64,000 nucleotides of DNA from Porcincola sp945869225 (GTDB taxonomy: Bacteria; Bacillota; Clostridia; Lachnospirales; Lachnospiraceae): contig NZ_JBQKGW010000013.1 of assembly GCF_052118625.1 (NCBI RefSeq), positions 1 to 64,000 on the forward strand, in the 5' to 3' direction. Numbering within the stretch: position 1 is the first letter of the stretch; every line of letters starts with the position of its first letter. The position numbers and the translations under genes were made by a program. The notes beneath the pieces are model-generated. The model was not told where the DNA came from. It worked only from the letters and a program-made list of their open reading frames with translations, and did not search any database. Of this stretch, positions 42,177 through 51,205 are shown piece after piece.

Positions 42177-43177
42177 GATCGATCCTCCTCTTTTCTTGTT
42201 CCGAAAATGGCTTTTATCAAGGAGTCGGCGACGGCGGCCAGCGGCCAGATGATCCAGGTGATGTACCAGGCGAAGGACAGAAAGCTCCAGATCAGATACA
42301 CGCATGTTACCGTCGGCCAGAAAACAGACATGATGATGCGCACGGTTTTGTTTTCATAGTAGTTTTCTCCATTGTTCCGGCTGTAATATTCGGAGGAACA
42401 GGAGCTGTTGTTCAGATTCAAAAGAGTGCGGTAACCGTCCTCACGGGAGGAGCTGACGGTCAGAATCAGAACGCCCAGACCGACCATAAAAAGCAGGATG
42501 TCAACACCCAGTCCCACAAACACACTCTGACCTGTCAGCATAGACAGAACAATCAGCGGAATGTAGCTGGTGCAGAAAAGCAGAATGGCAATCGTCCGCT
42601 GAAGAATGGACGTATCGTGCGTGCTGCGTCTCAAGTCATTGATCATCCCGGCAGTACCGTAATCAATGCTGCAGGGCTCCTTTTTCAGAAAATTCCATTT
42701 GTTCATCTGCAGGCTGCTGTAGGTATGAAATGCCACGCAGGCCGCGATGGAGATGAACAGAAAAAGCAGTCCGGATACAATGGTTTTCTGTGAACCGTTT
42801 TCCAGTGAACCGGCCAGAATGATTCCGCAGGAACAGATGATGGCGAAAAAGGTTCCAAGCCCGTGAAACAGGCCATAACGGGCCTTATCATCAAGATAGC
42901 TCTGTGCCTCCTGAAGTGTTACCTGACGTCCGGCGGTGAAGTTTCCGGATTCATGATTCAGGATACTGCTGATGCCGAGAACGTCGCCAAGTTCATCCAG
43001 ATTTCCGAATTCTGATATCACCTGCGCAACGGCTTCATTCTCCGATTGTCCCTCGTTGACCAGCTCAGTATATTTGTCCTCCATCATCTGGCCCAGCTCA
43101 CACTTTGCCTTGATGACGTCCGGCGTATTCGGCAGCTTTGCAAACATCGATTCCAGATAACTGCGTATGGTGTTCAT
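42173..43177 (-). CDS. Permease-prefix domain membrane protein
   Basis: A 334-aa protein. Residues ~1-65 are a helical 'permease prefix' or DUF1700-like domain (IRSYLESMFAKLPNTPDVIK, EAVAQVISEFGNLDELGDVL). Six hydrophobic helices follow, three around 110-165 and three in the C-terminal half. The start at 43177 has GGAGG 7 nt upstream and overlaps the padR stop by 4 nt. It probably couples a membrane signal to the DUF4097 protein; the mechanism is not known. Confidence 0.83.
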   Translation of the reverse strand: MNTIRSYLESMFAKLPNTPDVIKAKCELGQMMEDKYTELVNEGQSENEAVAQVISEFGNLDELGDVLGISSILNHESGNFTAGRQVTLQEAQSYLDDKARYGLFHGLGTFFAIICSCGIILAGSLENGSQKTIVSGLLFLFISIAACVAFHTYSSLQMNKWNFLKKEPCSIDYGTAGMINDLRRSTHDTSILQRTIAILLFCTSYIPLIVLSMLTGQSVFVGLGVDILLFMVGLGVLILTVSSSREDGYRTLLNLNNSSCSSEYYSRNNGENYYENKTVRIIMSVFWPTVTCVYLIWSFLSFAWYITWIIWPLAAVADSLIKAIFGTRKEEDRS

Positions 43178-43509
43178 GGATTCTCCTCCCTGATAAATTT
43201 CTCTACAACAGTTTTCGTCAGGACCCATTCCTCGCATTTTTCACGATAGTAGCGGCGTCCGGATTCCGTGATCCGGTAATAGGTGCGCCGTTTGCCGTTT
43301 TCTGCAAATTCCGGAAATGACTCAATGCAGCCTGCTTTTTCAAGACGGGTGAATGCCGAGTAGAGGGTGGTTTCCTTTATGATATAAGCATCTTCTGTCA
43401 TCAGCCGGATTCTTCTGGATATTTCATATCCGTAAGACGGACCGTCCAGCAGCAGGCACAGTATGATTGTGTCATTGCATCCGCGGATGACATCACTGCT
43501 GATTCCCAT
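43174..43509 (-). CDS. PadR family transcriptional regulator
   Basis: A 111-aa winged-helix protein: NDTIILCLLLDGPSYGYEIS, then LYSAFTRLEKAGCIESFPEF and KRRTYYRITESGRRYY, the PadR domain in full. AAAGGAGA lies before the start. It is first gene of the three-gene cassette, and direct repeats in its promoter are probable autoregulatory sites. Confidence 0.93.
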   Translation of the reverse strand: MGISSDVIRGCNDTIILCLLLDGPSYGYEISRRIRLMTEDAYIIKETTLYSAFTRLEKAGCIESFPEFAENGKRRTYYRITESGRRYYREKCEEWVLTKTVVEKFIREENP

Positions 43510-43538
43510 GGCATCTCCTTTCTGTCAGGTCTTGGATT

Positions 43539-43626
43539 ATTCGCCTGTCGTACTACGACTAACATACTATGACAGACGAAGTATATCTGACAAACTGAAT
43601 GTACTACGACAGCCGAAGTATGTCAA
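43539..43626 (-). promoter_or_regulatory. padR promoter with three related operator repeats
   Basis: On the minus strand, TTGACA (43621-43626), 17-bp spacer, TACATT (43598-43603). Two direct repeats TACTA-(T/C)-GACAG-(A/C)-CGAAGTAT lie at 43565-43584 and 43602-43621, 37 bp apart (18/20 identical). A third inverted partial copy is at 43539-43552. The first overlaps the spacer. They are likely binding sites for the PadR protein. Confidence 0.78.
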
Positions 43627-43648
43627 GAGAAAGAATCGGCCATCTTTG

Positions 43649-43984
43649 TCAAAATACGAGCTGTACCAGCAGCATATATACAACGGTTCCGCCCGCGATG
43701 GACAGAAGCATATTCTTTTTCCACAGGTGAAGCCCTGCCGTGACCGCGATGGCAAGCAATTCCGGAAGGCCGTGGGTTCCGGAGAGGATGGAAACATTCT
43801 TCAGGCAGTAGACAACAAGCATGCCAAACACAGCGCATGGCAGGGCTTTTCCCAGATACACGATGTATTTCGGGGTCGGTTTCTTCGAAGAAAAAATCAG
43901 GAACGGGAGAAACCTTGTCAGCATCGTACCAAGGACACAGATGGCGATTGTGATGATCTGCTGGGGAATGGTCATTGGACTCAT
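43649..43984 (-). CDS. azlD: Branched-chain amino acid transport subunit AzlD
   Basis: A 111-aa protein with four predicted helices (IITIAICVLGTMLTRFLPFL, KYIVYLGKALPCAVFGMLVV, and two more). The RFLPFLIF and GKALP patterns match AzlD. It works with AzlC as an amino-acid exporter. AGGAGG lies upstream and the start overlaps the azlC stop by 4 nt. The region 43510-43648 between it and padR holds the padR promoter. Confidence 0.9.
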   Translation of the reverse strand: MSPMTIPQQIITIAICVLGTMLTRFLPFLIFSSKKPTPKYIVYLGKALPCAVFGMLVVYCLKNVSILSGTHGLPELLAIAVTAGLHLWKKNMLLSIAGGTVVYMLLVQLVF

Positions 43985-44685
43985 TGTATCTCTACCTCCT
44001 GATAGGATTGTTCGATGGGTTTTCTGAAGATGGTCAGAAGAATCAGGATTGCCACCATTGCCGGGACCATGAAGGATTTGGAACCGAACAGGACCAGGCA
44101 GGCGGCGGTTGCACCGATACCGATCAGACCGGTGTATTTTTTCTTCTCTTTCATCCACTGGTTCATGAAGATCGTTACAAACATGGCGGTCATCACAAAG
44201 TCCAGTCCTTTTGTGTTGAATTTCAGAAAGGATCCGATGAGGCCGCCGACGACAGCACCGGAAACCCAGTAGAGCTGATCCAGCAGCGTGACAAAAAACA
44301 TGAACCAGCCTCGGTCAACCCCCTCCGGAATGTCCGCCGAATAGTTGATCGAGAAGGTCTCATCGCACATGCCGAAGATCAGATAGAATTTTTTCCACCC
44401 CATGCCTCGATAACGATCCAGCATGGCAATTCCGTAGAAAAGATGTCTCGACTGCACCAGAAGTGTCACGGCAAGGGTCGACAGAGGGGCGAAAGGGGAC
44501 ATCAGCATCGTCACGACAATAAATTCGAGAGAGCCGCCATAGATCAGCAGGCTCATCAACATGGGGTAGATGAAAGAAAAGCCGTTGACGTTCATCAGAA
44601 TTCCATAGGCAAGCGCGAGAAACCAGAACCCGGCGAAAATGGGGATGGTATATGGAAATGCGGCTTTCAAGGCTTTGGTTTTCAT
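43981..44685 (-). CDS. azlC: Branched-chain amino acid exporter subunit AzlC
   Basis: A 234-aa membrane protein of the AzlC family: PYTIPIFAGFWFLALAYGIL, LLIYGGSLEFIVVTML, 'SRHLFYGIAMLDRYR' and MCDETFSINYS are family signatures. Together with AzlD it exports branched-chain amino acids or analogues. AAGGAG lies 7 nt upstream of the ATG at 44685; a longer upstream frame has no RBS. Confidence 0.93.
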   Translation of the reverse strand: MKTKALKAAFPYTIPIFAGFWFLALAYGILMNVNGFSFIYPMLMSLLIYGGSLEFIVVTMLMSPFAPLSTLAVTLLVQSRHLFYGIAMLDRYRGMGWKKFYLIFGMCDETFSINYSADIPEGVDRGWFMFFVTLLDQLYWVSGAVVGGLIGSFLKFNTKGLDFVMTAMFVTIFMNQWMKEKKKYTGLIGIGATAACLVLFGSKSFMVPAMVAILILLTIFRKPIEQSYQEVEIQ

Positions 44686-44730
44686 AAAGATCTCCTTATG
44701 GTGATTGCAGATCATTGTCTGTAAAGAAAG

Positions 44731-44758
44731 AGTATAGCACTGAAAACATTCAAAACAA
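44731..44758 (-). promoter_or_regulatory. Putative azlCD promoter
   Basis: On the minus strand TTGTTT (44753-44758), 16-bp spacer, TATACT (44731-44736), about 45 nt upstream of azlC. Confidence 0.5.
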
Positions 44759-44873
44759 CAGGATGAATGATCTGGCACCTCGCTGCGGCGGGGGTGCTTT
44801 TCTTTGCCAGGACTGCCTGCGTGATGTATCATAGAGACTGAAAGGATTTGTTTTTTGAGAAATGGAGCAGTGC

Positions 44874-46337
44874 ATGCCAGTTGAGAATCAGACGAATAGA
44901 CGGGTGCCGAGGCGGATTGCGCAGGCAGTAATTGGGTCCTTGAAGGGTGGCGTCGTTCCCCGGGTCGGTCTGCCTTATATCACGGTTGGACGGAAGGCGG
45001 AGATTGACGCGCTGCTCTCGGATGTGGATGTGATTTCGGAGGGCGGGGCGTCTTTCCGGTTTATTGTCGGACGCTACGGAAGCGGAAAGAGCTTCCTGCT
45101 GCAGACGATCCGGAATTACGTCATGGACAGAAACTTTGTGGTGATGGACGCGGATCTGTCCCCGGAGCGGAAACTGACCGGGACGAAGGGGCAGGGGCTG
45201 GCTACATACCGTGAGCTGATCGGGAATCTGGCAACCAGGACGAAGCCGGAGGGCGGTGCTCTGTCACTGGTGCTGGACAGGTGGATTTCGGGTATCCAGA
45301 TGCAGGTGCAGTCGGAAATGAGCAAAGCAGCTTCCTCTGTCCAGCCGGTGCCGGGAACCATGCAAGGCACGTTTTCCGCCGGCTCGCCAGCATTCAGCGG
45401 GCGCGTGGCGGAGAAAATCCGTCTGGTGGTGAATTCAATCAGCGGGATGGTTCACGGGTTTGATTTCGCAAGACTGCTGACGCTGTACTTTGAGGCAGAG
45501 CAAAGCGGCGATGACGCACAGAAGGCGAAGGTTCTCAAGTGGTTCCGGGGAGAGTATCCGACGCGGACGGAGGCCAGACAGGATCTGGGGGTGAATGTCA
45601 TCATCACGGACGAGGACTGGTACGATTACCTGAAACTGTTCGCGTTCTTCTTCCGGCAGGCTGGATACCAGGGACTGATGGTCTTTGTCGATGAGCTGGT
45701 CAACATCTACAAGATCCCGAATTCGGTCGCACGCAACAACAATTATGAGAAGATTCTGACGATGTACAATGATGCGCTCCAGGGAAAGGCGCACTATATC
45801 GGGATGCTGATGTCCGGCACGCCTCAGTGCATCGAGGATACGCGCCGCGGTGTCTACAGCTATGAGGCACTCCGCTCCCGTCTCCAGGAGGGCAGGTTCT
45901 CGGTGGAGGGGACCCGGGATATGATGGCGCCGGTCATCCGTCTGGAGCCGCTTTCCCCGGAGGAAATGCTTGTCCTGACGGAGAAGCTGACAGATATGCA
46001 TGCGGGGCTTTACGGATATGAATGCCGCATCAGGCAGGAGGAGCGGGTGCAGTTTATCCAGATGGAGTACAGCCGGGTCGGAGCGGATTCGCACATCACG
46101 CCCCGGGAGATCATCCGGGATTTCATCGAGCTTCTGGATATCCTGTACCAGCACCCGGAGAAGACAGCCGGGGAGCTGCTGAATGGCCAGGTTCTTGGGG
46201 ATATGTCAGCGGGTACCTCGCAGTTTATGAAGACAGACGCACACACGGCCGGCAGAAGCGCCGGGGACAGTTCATTCGCCGGGCCGGAGAAGGCCGGCAG
46301 AGATGATGAGAACGAGCTGACCACATTTACGCTGTAA
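44874..46337 (+). CDS. BrxD-like ATP-binding protein (DUF2791)
   Basis: A 487-aa P-loop ATPase. RIAQAVIGSLKGGVVPRVGL begins the DUF2791/BrxD-type N-terminus; Walker A is FIVGRYGSGKSFLLQ (about 64-78), and 'LATRTKPEGG' and SKAASSVQPVPGTM lie in the helical middle. Walker B is LMVFVDELVNIYK (about 276-288), and YIGMLMSGTPQCIEDTRR is the sensor region. The last ~50 residues are low-complexity. In type 2 BREX this ATPase stands beside the helicase BrxHI, exactly the arrangement here, but no pglW/X/Y/Z lies nearby. The start at 44874 is preferred (TGGAG 6 nt upstream); ATG 44862 is in frame. Confidence 0.85.
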   Translation: MPVENQTNRRVPRRIAQAVIGSLKGGVVPRVGLPYITVGRKAEIDALLSDVDVISEGGASFRFIVGRYGSGKSFLLQTIRNYVMDRNFVVMDADLSPERKLTGTKGQGLATYRELIGNLATRTKPEGGALSLVLDRWISGIQMQVQSEMSKAASSVQPVPGTMQGTFSAGSPAFSGRVAEKIRLVVNSISGMVHGFDFARLLTLYFEAEQSGDDAQKAKVLKWFRGEYPTRTEARQDLGVNVIITDEDWYDYLKLFAFFFRQAGYQGLMVFVDELVNIYKIPNSVARNNNYEKILTMYNDALQGKAHYIGMLMSGTPQCIEDTRRGVYSYEALRSRLQEGRFSVEGTRDMMAPVIRLEPLSPEEMLVLTEKLTDMHAGLYGYECRIRQEERVQFIQMEYSRVGADSHITPREIIRDFIELLDILYQHPEKTAGELLNGQVLGDMSAGTSQFMKTDAHTAGRSAGDSSFAGPEKAGRDDENELTTFTL

Positions 46338-46346
46338 GGACAGGCT

Positions 46347-48791
46347 ATGGATATCTTTGACCGCTATGCACCGTTCATACAGGATTTTATCTATGAGAAT
46401 CGATGGGAGAATCTGCGGGCGATCCAGGTTGCGGCAGGGGAAGCCATCTTCAACACTGACCAGAATGTCCTGCTCTGTGCTTCGACGGCATCCGGAAAGA
46501 CGGAGGCGGCATTCTTCCCGATTCTAACGCTGTTTTCGGAGGATGAGCCAAGATCGGTGGGCTGCATCTACGTCGCACCCCTCAAGGCGCTGATCAATGA
46601 TCAGTTTCTGAGACTGAACGATCTGTGCCGGGATGCACAGATCCCGGTCTGGCACTGGCATGGAGATGTGCCGGCTTCGGAGAAGAAACGCCTGATGAAA
46701 AAGCCATCCGGGATTCTACAGATCACGCCGGAGTCACTGGAGGCGCTTCTGATGCACAAGCATGCGGATATACCGAGTCTGTTCGGTGATCTGCGGTTTG
46801 TTGTGATCGATGAAATTCATTCCATGCTGCGGGGAGACCGCGGGGGGCAGACCCTGTGCCTGATTGAACGGCTTTCACGCCTTGCAGGCGTCCGGCCGCG
46901 GCGGATCGGGCTGTCAGCGACCATCGGCGATACGAAAAAAGCCGGAGCATTTCTGTCCGCCGGTTCCGGAAGGGGCTGCGTGATCCCGAGGATCGAGGCA
47001 AAAGGGGTGCAGTGGCGGCTGTCGATGGAACACTTTTATAACAGCACTCCGCAGGCAGACGAGGCATGGTATGTCGGAACCGACACCCTGATTCCTGGAA
47101 CCGCACAGACAACAAGTCCGGCAGCCGCACGGTCAGGCGGCCAGGGGCAGATCAGTCCGGCTGCCGCACTGTCAGGTGGCCAGGGGCAGATCAGTCCGGC
47201 AGCCGCACGGTCAGGCTCCCAGGGACAGGACACAGCTGCATCACACCTGGGTGCTATAAAGAAAGAACCGGAGCCGACGATCCTGGCGCCGCCCGGTGAA
47301 CCAACAGACAAAGCGCCATATGCGGCGAATCCGGGCTGTGGGTATATCTTCGAGCACACACGGGGCAAAAAGTGCCTGGTCTTCACAAATTCGCGCGAGG
47401 AGTGCGAGGCTGTCACGTCAACGCTTCGCCAGTACTGCGAGAAAAATCACGAACCGGACCGTTTCCTGATCCACCATGGAAACCTCGCGACCTCCTTCCG
47501 CCAGAGCGCGGAGGAGCAGATGAAGGATGACGACAACCGTATGACGATTTGTACAACCTCGACGCTGGAGCTCGGGATTGACATCGGCCGACTGGAGCGC
47601 GCTTTTCAGGTAGAGGCACCCTTCACGGTATCGTCATTTCTGCAGCGGATGGGCCGGACGGGCAGGCGTGGGGAGCCCTGCGAGATGTGGTTTGTCATGC
47701 GCGAGGAGCATGCGGAGCCCCGTGACCTGTTTCCGGACACGATTCCCTGGTCCCTGATTCAGGGGATTGCGCTGGTGCAGCTGTATCTGGAGGAGCGCTG
47801 GGTCGAGCCGCCGAGAGACGGGCGGCTGCCCTACAGCCTGCTTTATCACCAGACGATGTCGACGCTTGCCTCCTGCGGGGAAATGACACCGCAGGAGCTT
47901 GCCTCCCGTGTCCTGACACTGGCGTATTTCCACAATATCACAGCCGGAGACTACAAAGTGCTGCTGCATCATCTGCTGGAGACAGACCAGATCCAGTGGA
48001 CAGAGGAGGGCGGGCTGATTGTCGGGCTGGCCGGAGAACGGATCACAAATTCGTTCAAGTTCTACGCTGTATTTCAGGAGAACGAGGAGTACAGCGTCCG
48101 CTGCGAGTCAGAGGAGATCGGAACCATCGTGAAGCCGCCGCCAGTAGGGGAGCGGATCGCGATTGCAGGGCATGTGTGGGTCTGCGAGGAGGTTGACCGG
48201 GTGCACCACCAGGTCTATGTCCACATGATAAGGGGCAGCGTGCCGGCTTATTTTGGGGATGAGCCGGGAGATATCCACACAAGGATTCTGGAGCGGATGG
48301 CGCAGGTGCTGTGCGAGAACAAAACCTATCCTTATCTGAGACCGCACGCGAAGGCCCGTCTGCTCACAGCCAGAAGGGCGGCAGTGGCCTCCGGGATGAA
48401 TGACAGGCCGCTGATCTGTCTCGGTGAGCGGATGTACTGCCTGTTTCCGTGGCTTGGAAGCTATGCATTTCTGGCGCTGGAGCGGCTGCTGCGGCTCCGG
48501 TGTGCCGACAGGCTCGGGCTGAAGGGGTTCAATTCTGTCAGACCGTATTTTATTCAGTTTACGCTCGGGGTCAGCGAAGCGGAGTTCTTCCGGATTCTGG
48601 GGGAGGAGGCAGAAAAGCCATTTGACCCGATGGAGCTGCTTTATCCGAAGGAGGTACCAGTCTTTGACAAGTATGACGACCTGCTTCCGGAGGAACTTGT
48701 CCGGAAGGGCTTTGCATATGGAGTTCTGGACATCGAAGGCATGAAGAAGCGGGTCCGCGGATGGGCAGACCGATACGGACAAGAAGCCTGA
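46347..48791 (+). CDS. Lhr/BrxHI-like superfamily 2 DEAD/DEAH helicase
   Basis: An 814-aa helicase with all SF2 motifs: I ASTASGKTEAAF (~48-59), Ia VAPLKALI, Ib TPESLEALL, II VIDEIHSM, III LSATIGD, IV VFTNSREECE, V TSTLELGIDIG, VI QRMGRTGRRGE. A Lhr-type winged helix and a long C-terminal domain follow. Between motifs III and IV (residues ~245-325) is an inserted low-complexity segment with three 13-residue repeats. It starts 9 nt after the ATPase gene, so the two form one unit; the ATPase may load or regulate the helicase. The family matches BrxHI of type 2 BREX and TerB-associated helicases. Confidence 0.87.
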   Translation: MDIFDRYAPFIQDFIYENRWENLRAIQVAAGEAIFNTDQNVLLCASTASGKTEAAFFPILTLFSEDEPRSVGCIYVAPLKALINDQFLRLNDLCRDAQIPVWHWHGDVPASEKKRLMKKPSGILQITPESLEALLMHKHADIPSLFGDLRFVVIDEIHSMLRGDRGGQTLCLIERLSRLAGVRPRRIGLSATIGDTKKAGAFLSAGSGRGCVIPRIEAKGVQWRLSMEHFYNSTPQADEAWYVGTDTLIPGTAQTTSPAAARSGGQGQISPAAALSGGQGQISPAAARSGSQGQDTAASHLGAIKKEPEPTILAPPGEPTDKAPYAANPGCGYIFEHTRGKKCLVFTNSREECEAVTSTLRQYCEKNHEPDRFLIHHGNLATSFRQSAEEQMKDDDNRMTICTTSTLELGIDIGRLERAFQVEAPFTVSSFLQRMGRTGRRGEPCEMWFVMREEHAEPRDLFPDTIPWSLIQGIALVQLYLEERWVEPPRDGRLPYSLLYHQTMSTLASCGEMTPQELASRVLTLAYFHNITAGDYKVLLHHLLETDQIQWTEEGGLIVGLAGERITNSFKFYAVFQENEEYSVRCESEEIGTIVKPPPVGERIAIAGHVWVCEEVDRVHHQVYVHMIRGSVPAYFGDEPGDIHTRILERMAQVLCENKTYPYLRPHAKARLLTARRAAVASGMNDRPLICLGERMYCLFPWLGSYAFLALERLLRLRCADRLGLKGFNSVRPYFIQFTLGVSEAEFFRILGEEAEKPFDPMELLYPKEVPVFDKYDDLLPEELVRKGFAYGVLDIEGMKKRVRGWADRYGQEA
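47115..47231 (+). repeat. Three tandem 39-bp in-frame repeats inside the helicase gene
   Basis: Units at 47115-47153, 47154-47192 and 47193-47231 encode variants of SPAAARSGGQGQI. Units 1 and 2 differ at 3 positions; unit 3 diverges at its end. The array adds 39 residues between helicase lobes and keeps frame whatever the copy number. Confidence 0.9.
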
Positions 48792-48862
48792 GCAGATGAA
48801 GTCCGATTCTGTGAGGGCGTAAGAAGATATGAGGGAAACAAGATGGAAAGGAGATGCATGAC

Positions 48863-49639
48863 ATGATTGATTATTCAGAAGGGTCCGGGAAACTTTATCA
48901 CATCCAGGTGGCGCCGGGAGAGGTCGGGAAGTATGTCATTCTACCCGGGGATCCGAAACGGTGCGAGAAGATCGCGCGTCACTTTGACGACGCGAAGCTG
49001 ATTGCGGACAACCGTGAATTCACGACCTACACAGGGACGCTCGGCGGGGTGAAGGTTTCTGTCACATCGACCGGAATCGGAGGCCCTTCCGCCGCGATTG
49101 CGATGGAAGAGCTGAAGCGGTGCGGCGCGGATACCTTTATCCGGGTCGGAACCTGCGGAGGCATGGCACTGGATGTCAAAGGCGGAGACCTGGTCATCGC
49201 GACCGGCGCGATCCGTGCGGAGGGAACCGGCCGGGAGTATGCGCCAATCGAGTTCCCGGCGGTGGCAGACTTCGATGTTGTCTGCGCCCTGACACAGGCG
49301 GCACAGAAGCTGGGCAGGCACTATCACACGGGGGTTGTTCAGTGCAAGGATTCCTTCTACGGTCAGCATGAGCCGGAGGCGAAGCCAGTGGGCTATGACC
49401 TGATCAATAAGTGGAATGCCTGGCTGAAACTCGGGACCCTGGCCTCGGAAATGGAGTCAGCGGCACTCTTTGTCGTGGCGTCTGCGCTCCATGTCCGGGT
49501 CGGGACGGTGCTGCTCGCGATCGCGAATCAGGAGCGCGCAAAGGCAGGACTGGACAATGAGCAGGTCCACGACACCGAGGGAGCGATCGACACGGCCATT
49601 GAAGCGATCCGGATTCTGATTGCACGTGACAATGCCTGA
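48863..49639 (+). CDS. udp: Uridine phosphorylase
   Basis: A 258-aa nucleoside phosphorylase (uridine + phosphate to uracil + ribose-1-phosphate). Signatures: KYVILPGDPKRCEKIA, TSTGIGGPSAAIAMEEL, FIRVGTCGGMALDVKGGDLV and LASEMESAALFVVA. Start 48863 is chosen since AAGGAG lies 10 nt upstream; ATG 48854 is too close. It is followed by cytidine deaminase, giving a pyrimidine salvage pair. Confidence 0.95.
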   Translation: MIDYSEGSGKLYHIQVAPGEVGKYVILPGDPKRCEKIARHFDDAKLIADNREFTTYTGTLGGVKVSVTSTGIGGPSAAIAMEELKRCGADTFIRVGTCGGMALDVKGGDLVIATGAIRAEGTGREYAPIEFPAVADFDVVCALTQAAQKLGRHYHTGVVQCKDSFYGQHEPEAKPVGYDLINKWNAWLKLGTLASEMESAALFVVASALHVRVGTVLLAIANQERAKAGLDNEQVHDTEGAIDTAIEAIRILIARDNA

Positions 49640-49774
49640 TGGGAGAGGCTGACGTTGACCGGAAGGCTGTTTGAGTGTAACCATCGCAATGAAGGGCATG
49701 GCAGGCGTTAAGGCGGTCCGTGCAGGGGGCCATCGCGCAGGACATGTCCGCGTGATGTGACAGGAGGAAGAAAC

Positions 49775-50233
49775 ATGACAGAGCAGGAGATCCGGGAGAT
49801 CTGCAGGCTGGCGGTCCGCATGCGGGAGCGGGCGTATACGCCCTATTCGCATTTCCGGGTCGGAGCGGCGCTGCTTGGAGTGAGCGGGCAGGTCTACACG
49901 GGCTGCAACATCGAGAACGCATCTTATCCGGTTTCGGTCTGTGCGGAGCGGACAGCGCTTTTCAAGGCAGTCTCAGAGGGGGAACATGAATTTCAGGCAC
50001 TTGCCATCGCCGGCGGACCGGAGGGCGGAGCGCTTCAGTACTGTGCACCCTGCGGTGTCTGCAGGCAGGCGTTTCAGGAATTCTGCCCGCCGCATTTCCC
50101 GATCTATCTGGCAAAGTCCGAGACAGACTTTCGCCGGTATGAACTTCAGGAGTTGCTGCCGGAAGCGTTTGGAGGCGGCAACCTGAGGGCGCCTTCCGGG
50201 AGGGCGGAACAATTCAGGAAAGGTGAGATATGA
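49775..50233 (+). CDS. cdd: Cytidine deaminase
   Basis: A 152-aa zinc enzyme converting cytidine to uridine, substrate for the uridine phosphorylase upstream. Active-site motif CAERTALFKAV (His of the usual HAE is Cys, as in tetrameric Cdd) and PCGVCRQAFQEF supply the three Cys zinc ligands. The C-terminal ~25 residues extend beyond the family core. AGGAGG lies 8 nt upstream; the stop overlaps the next gene by 4 nt. Confidence 0.95.
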   Translation: MTEQEIREICRLAVRMRERAYTPYSHFRVGAALLGVSGQVYTGCNIENASYPVSVCAERTALFKAVSEGEHEFQALAIAGGPEGGALQYCAPCGVCRQAFQEFCPPHFPIYLAKSETDFRRYELQELLPEAFGGGNLRAPSGRAEQFRKGEI

Positions 50234-51081
50234 CATCAGATCTGGGACGATACTATGTCCAGCACTATTTCAACCTGGCAAATTTCGGGAAGTATCTGAT
50301 TGTGGCAATCATCGGCCTTGCGGCCGTCATGGCCGTCATGCTGACGATTGCCTGGCAGCAGAGACAGGCGACCGAGAGAAGCATCCGGGAACATTTTTCG
50401 TATGACCGGGAGGCGTACGCGCATGACGCCCGCTACCGGGAGGCGGTCAACAGCCGCATCTACAGCCGGAGACGGGCAGCTGCTCACAGGGGGATCAGCA
50501 TCATCGAGAGCTTCTACGAGCTCGTGTTCTCAAGCACATCGATCCTGCTGTTCCTGAGTCTCTACAACATTGTGGACTGGCATATGCCGCAGGTCTGGGC
50601 AGTCTGGGATAAATACAAGGATCTGATCCTTGTCATTTTCCTGATGTTTTCGGTGCTCTTCGCAAACATCCTTGACCGCTTCCTTGTGCAGCTCCCGCAC
50701 CTGTCGGATGAAGACAAGGGAGCCCTGAGGCTGGTCAGCAACCTCTATATTATCCTGATTTTGCTCTACATCAAGTTCATCTATGAGGATGCCAACTATG
50801 ACTCGATGATCATTTACTTCATCAGTCTGTCGCTGGGCCGGTTCATCTACTTTGACTTTTCATGGCAGGATTTTACTAAAACGCTCTCCGGCGTGCTGTC
50901 AAAGCTTCCAGTCATGCTGCTCCTTCTGGCCTACTCGGCGTTCATGTGCTGGTACGGATTCAAGGTGGATTTTCTGCTGACTTCAAATGGCGTGCTTGTA
51001 AGCACCCTGATTGCGCATCTTTTCATGGATCTCTCGATTTTCATCCTCGAGAAAATGCAGCTGCTGAAGCTGTTTCTCTGA
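50230..51081 (+). CDS. Multi-pass membrane protein of unknown function
   Basis: A 283-aa protein. A helix at ~20-42 is followed by a charged, Arg/Tyr-rich cytoplasmic stretch (HAGDARYRE-like, 48-80). Five more hydrophobic segments lie near 90-110, 127-150, 170-190, 225-245 and 250-272. The start overlaps the cdd stop (ATGA), so translation is coupled to pyrimidine salvage, but the sequence gives no substrate clue and is not recognised as a named family. Confidence 0.75.
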   Translation: MTSDLGRYYVQHYFNLANFGKYLIVAIIGLAAVMAVMLTIAWQQRQATERSIREHFSYDREAYAHDARYREAVNSRIYSRRRAAAHRGISIIESFYELVFSSTSILLFLSLYNIVDWHMPQVWAVWDKYKDLILVIFLMFSVLFANILDRFLVQLPHLSDEDKGALRLVSNLYIILILLYIKFIYEDANYDSMIIYFISLSLGRFIYFDFSWQDFTKTLSGVLSKLPVMLLLLAYSAFMCWYGFKVDFLLTSNGVLVSTLIAHLFMDLSIFILEKMQLLKLFL

Positions 51082-51205
51082 GCTGCAAAGCGCGGCCCGC
51101 CATGCCTTGTGTGGTTGCCGCAGGTTGTCTTCGATGATAAGATAGGGGCAGGATACACCGTGGGATGAGGGGTCCGCGGGAGACAGCTGATAAGGGGAAG
51201 ATGGC

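Noticed and set aside
47115..47231. Possible CRISPR-like array
   Set aside because: The units are contiguous without spacers, in frame, and inside a helicase gene; a protein repeat, not CRISPR.
44874..48791. Full BREX system
   Set aside because: Only the ATPase and helicase are present; no methylase, PglZ phosphatase or kinase gene occurs in the window.
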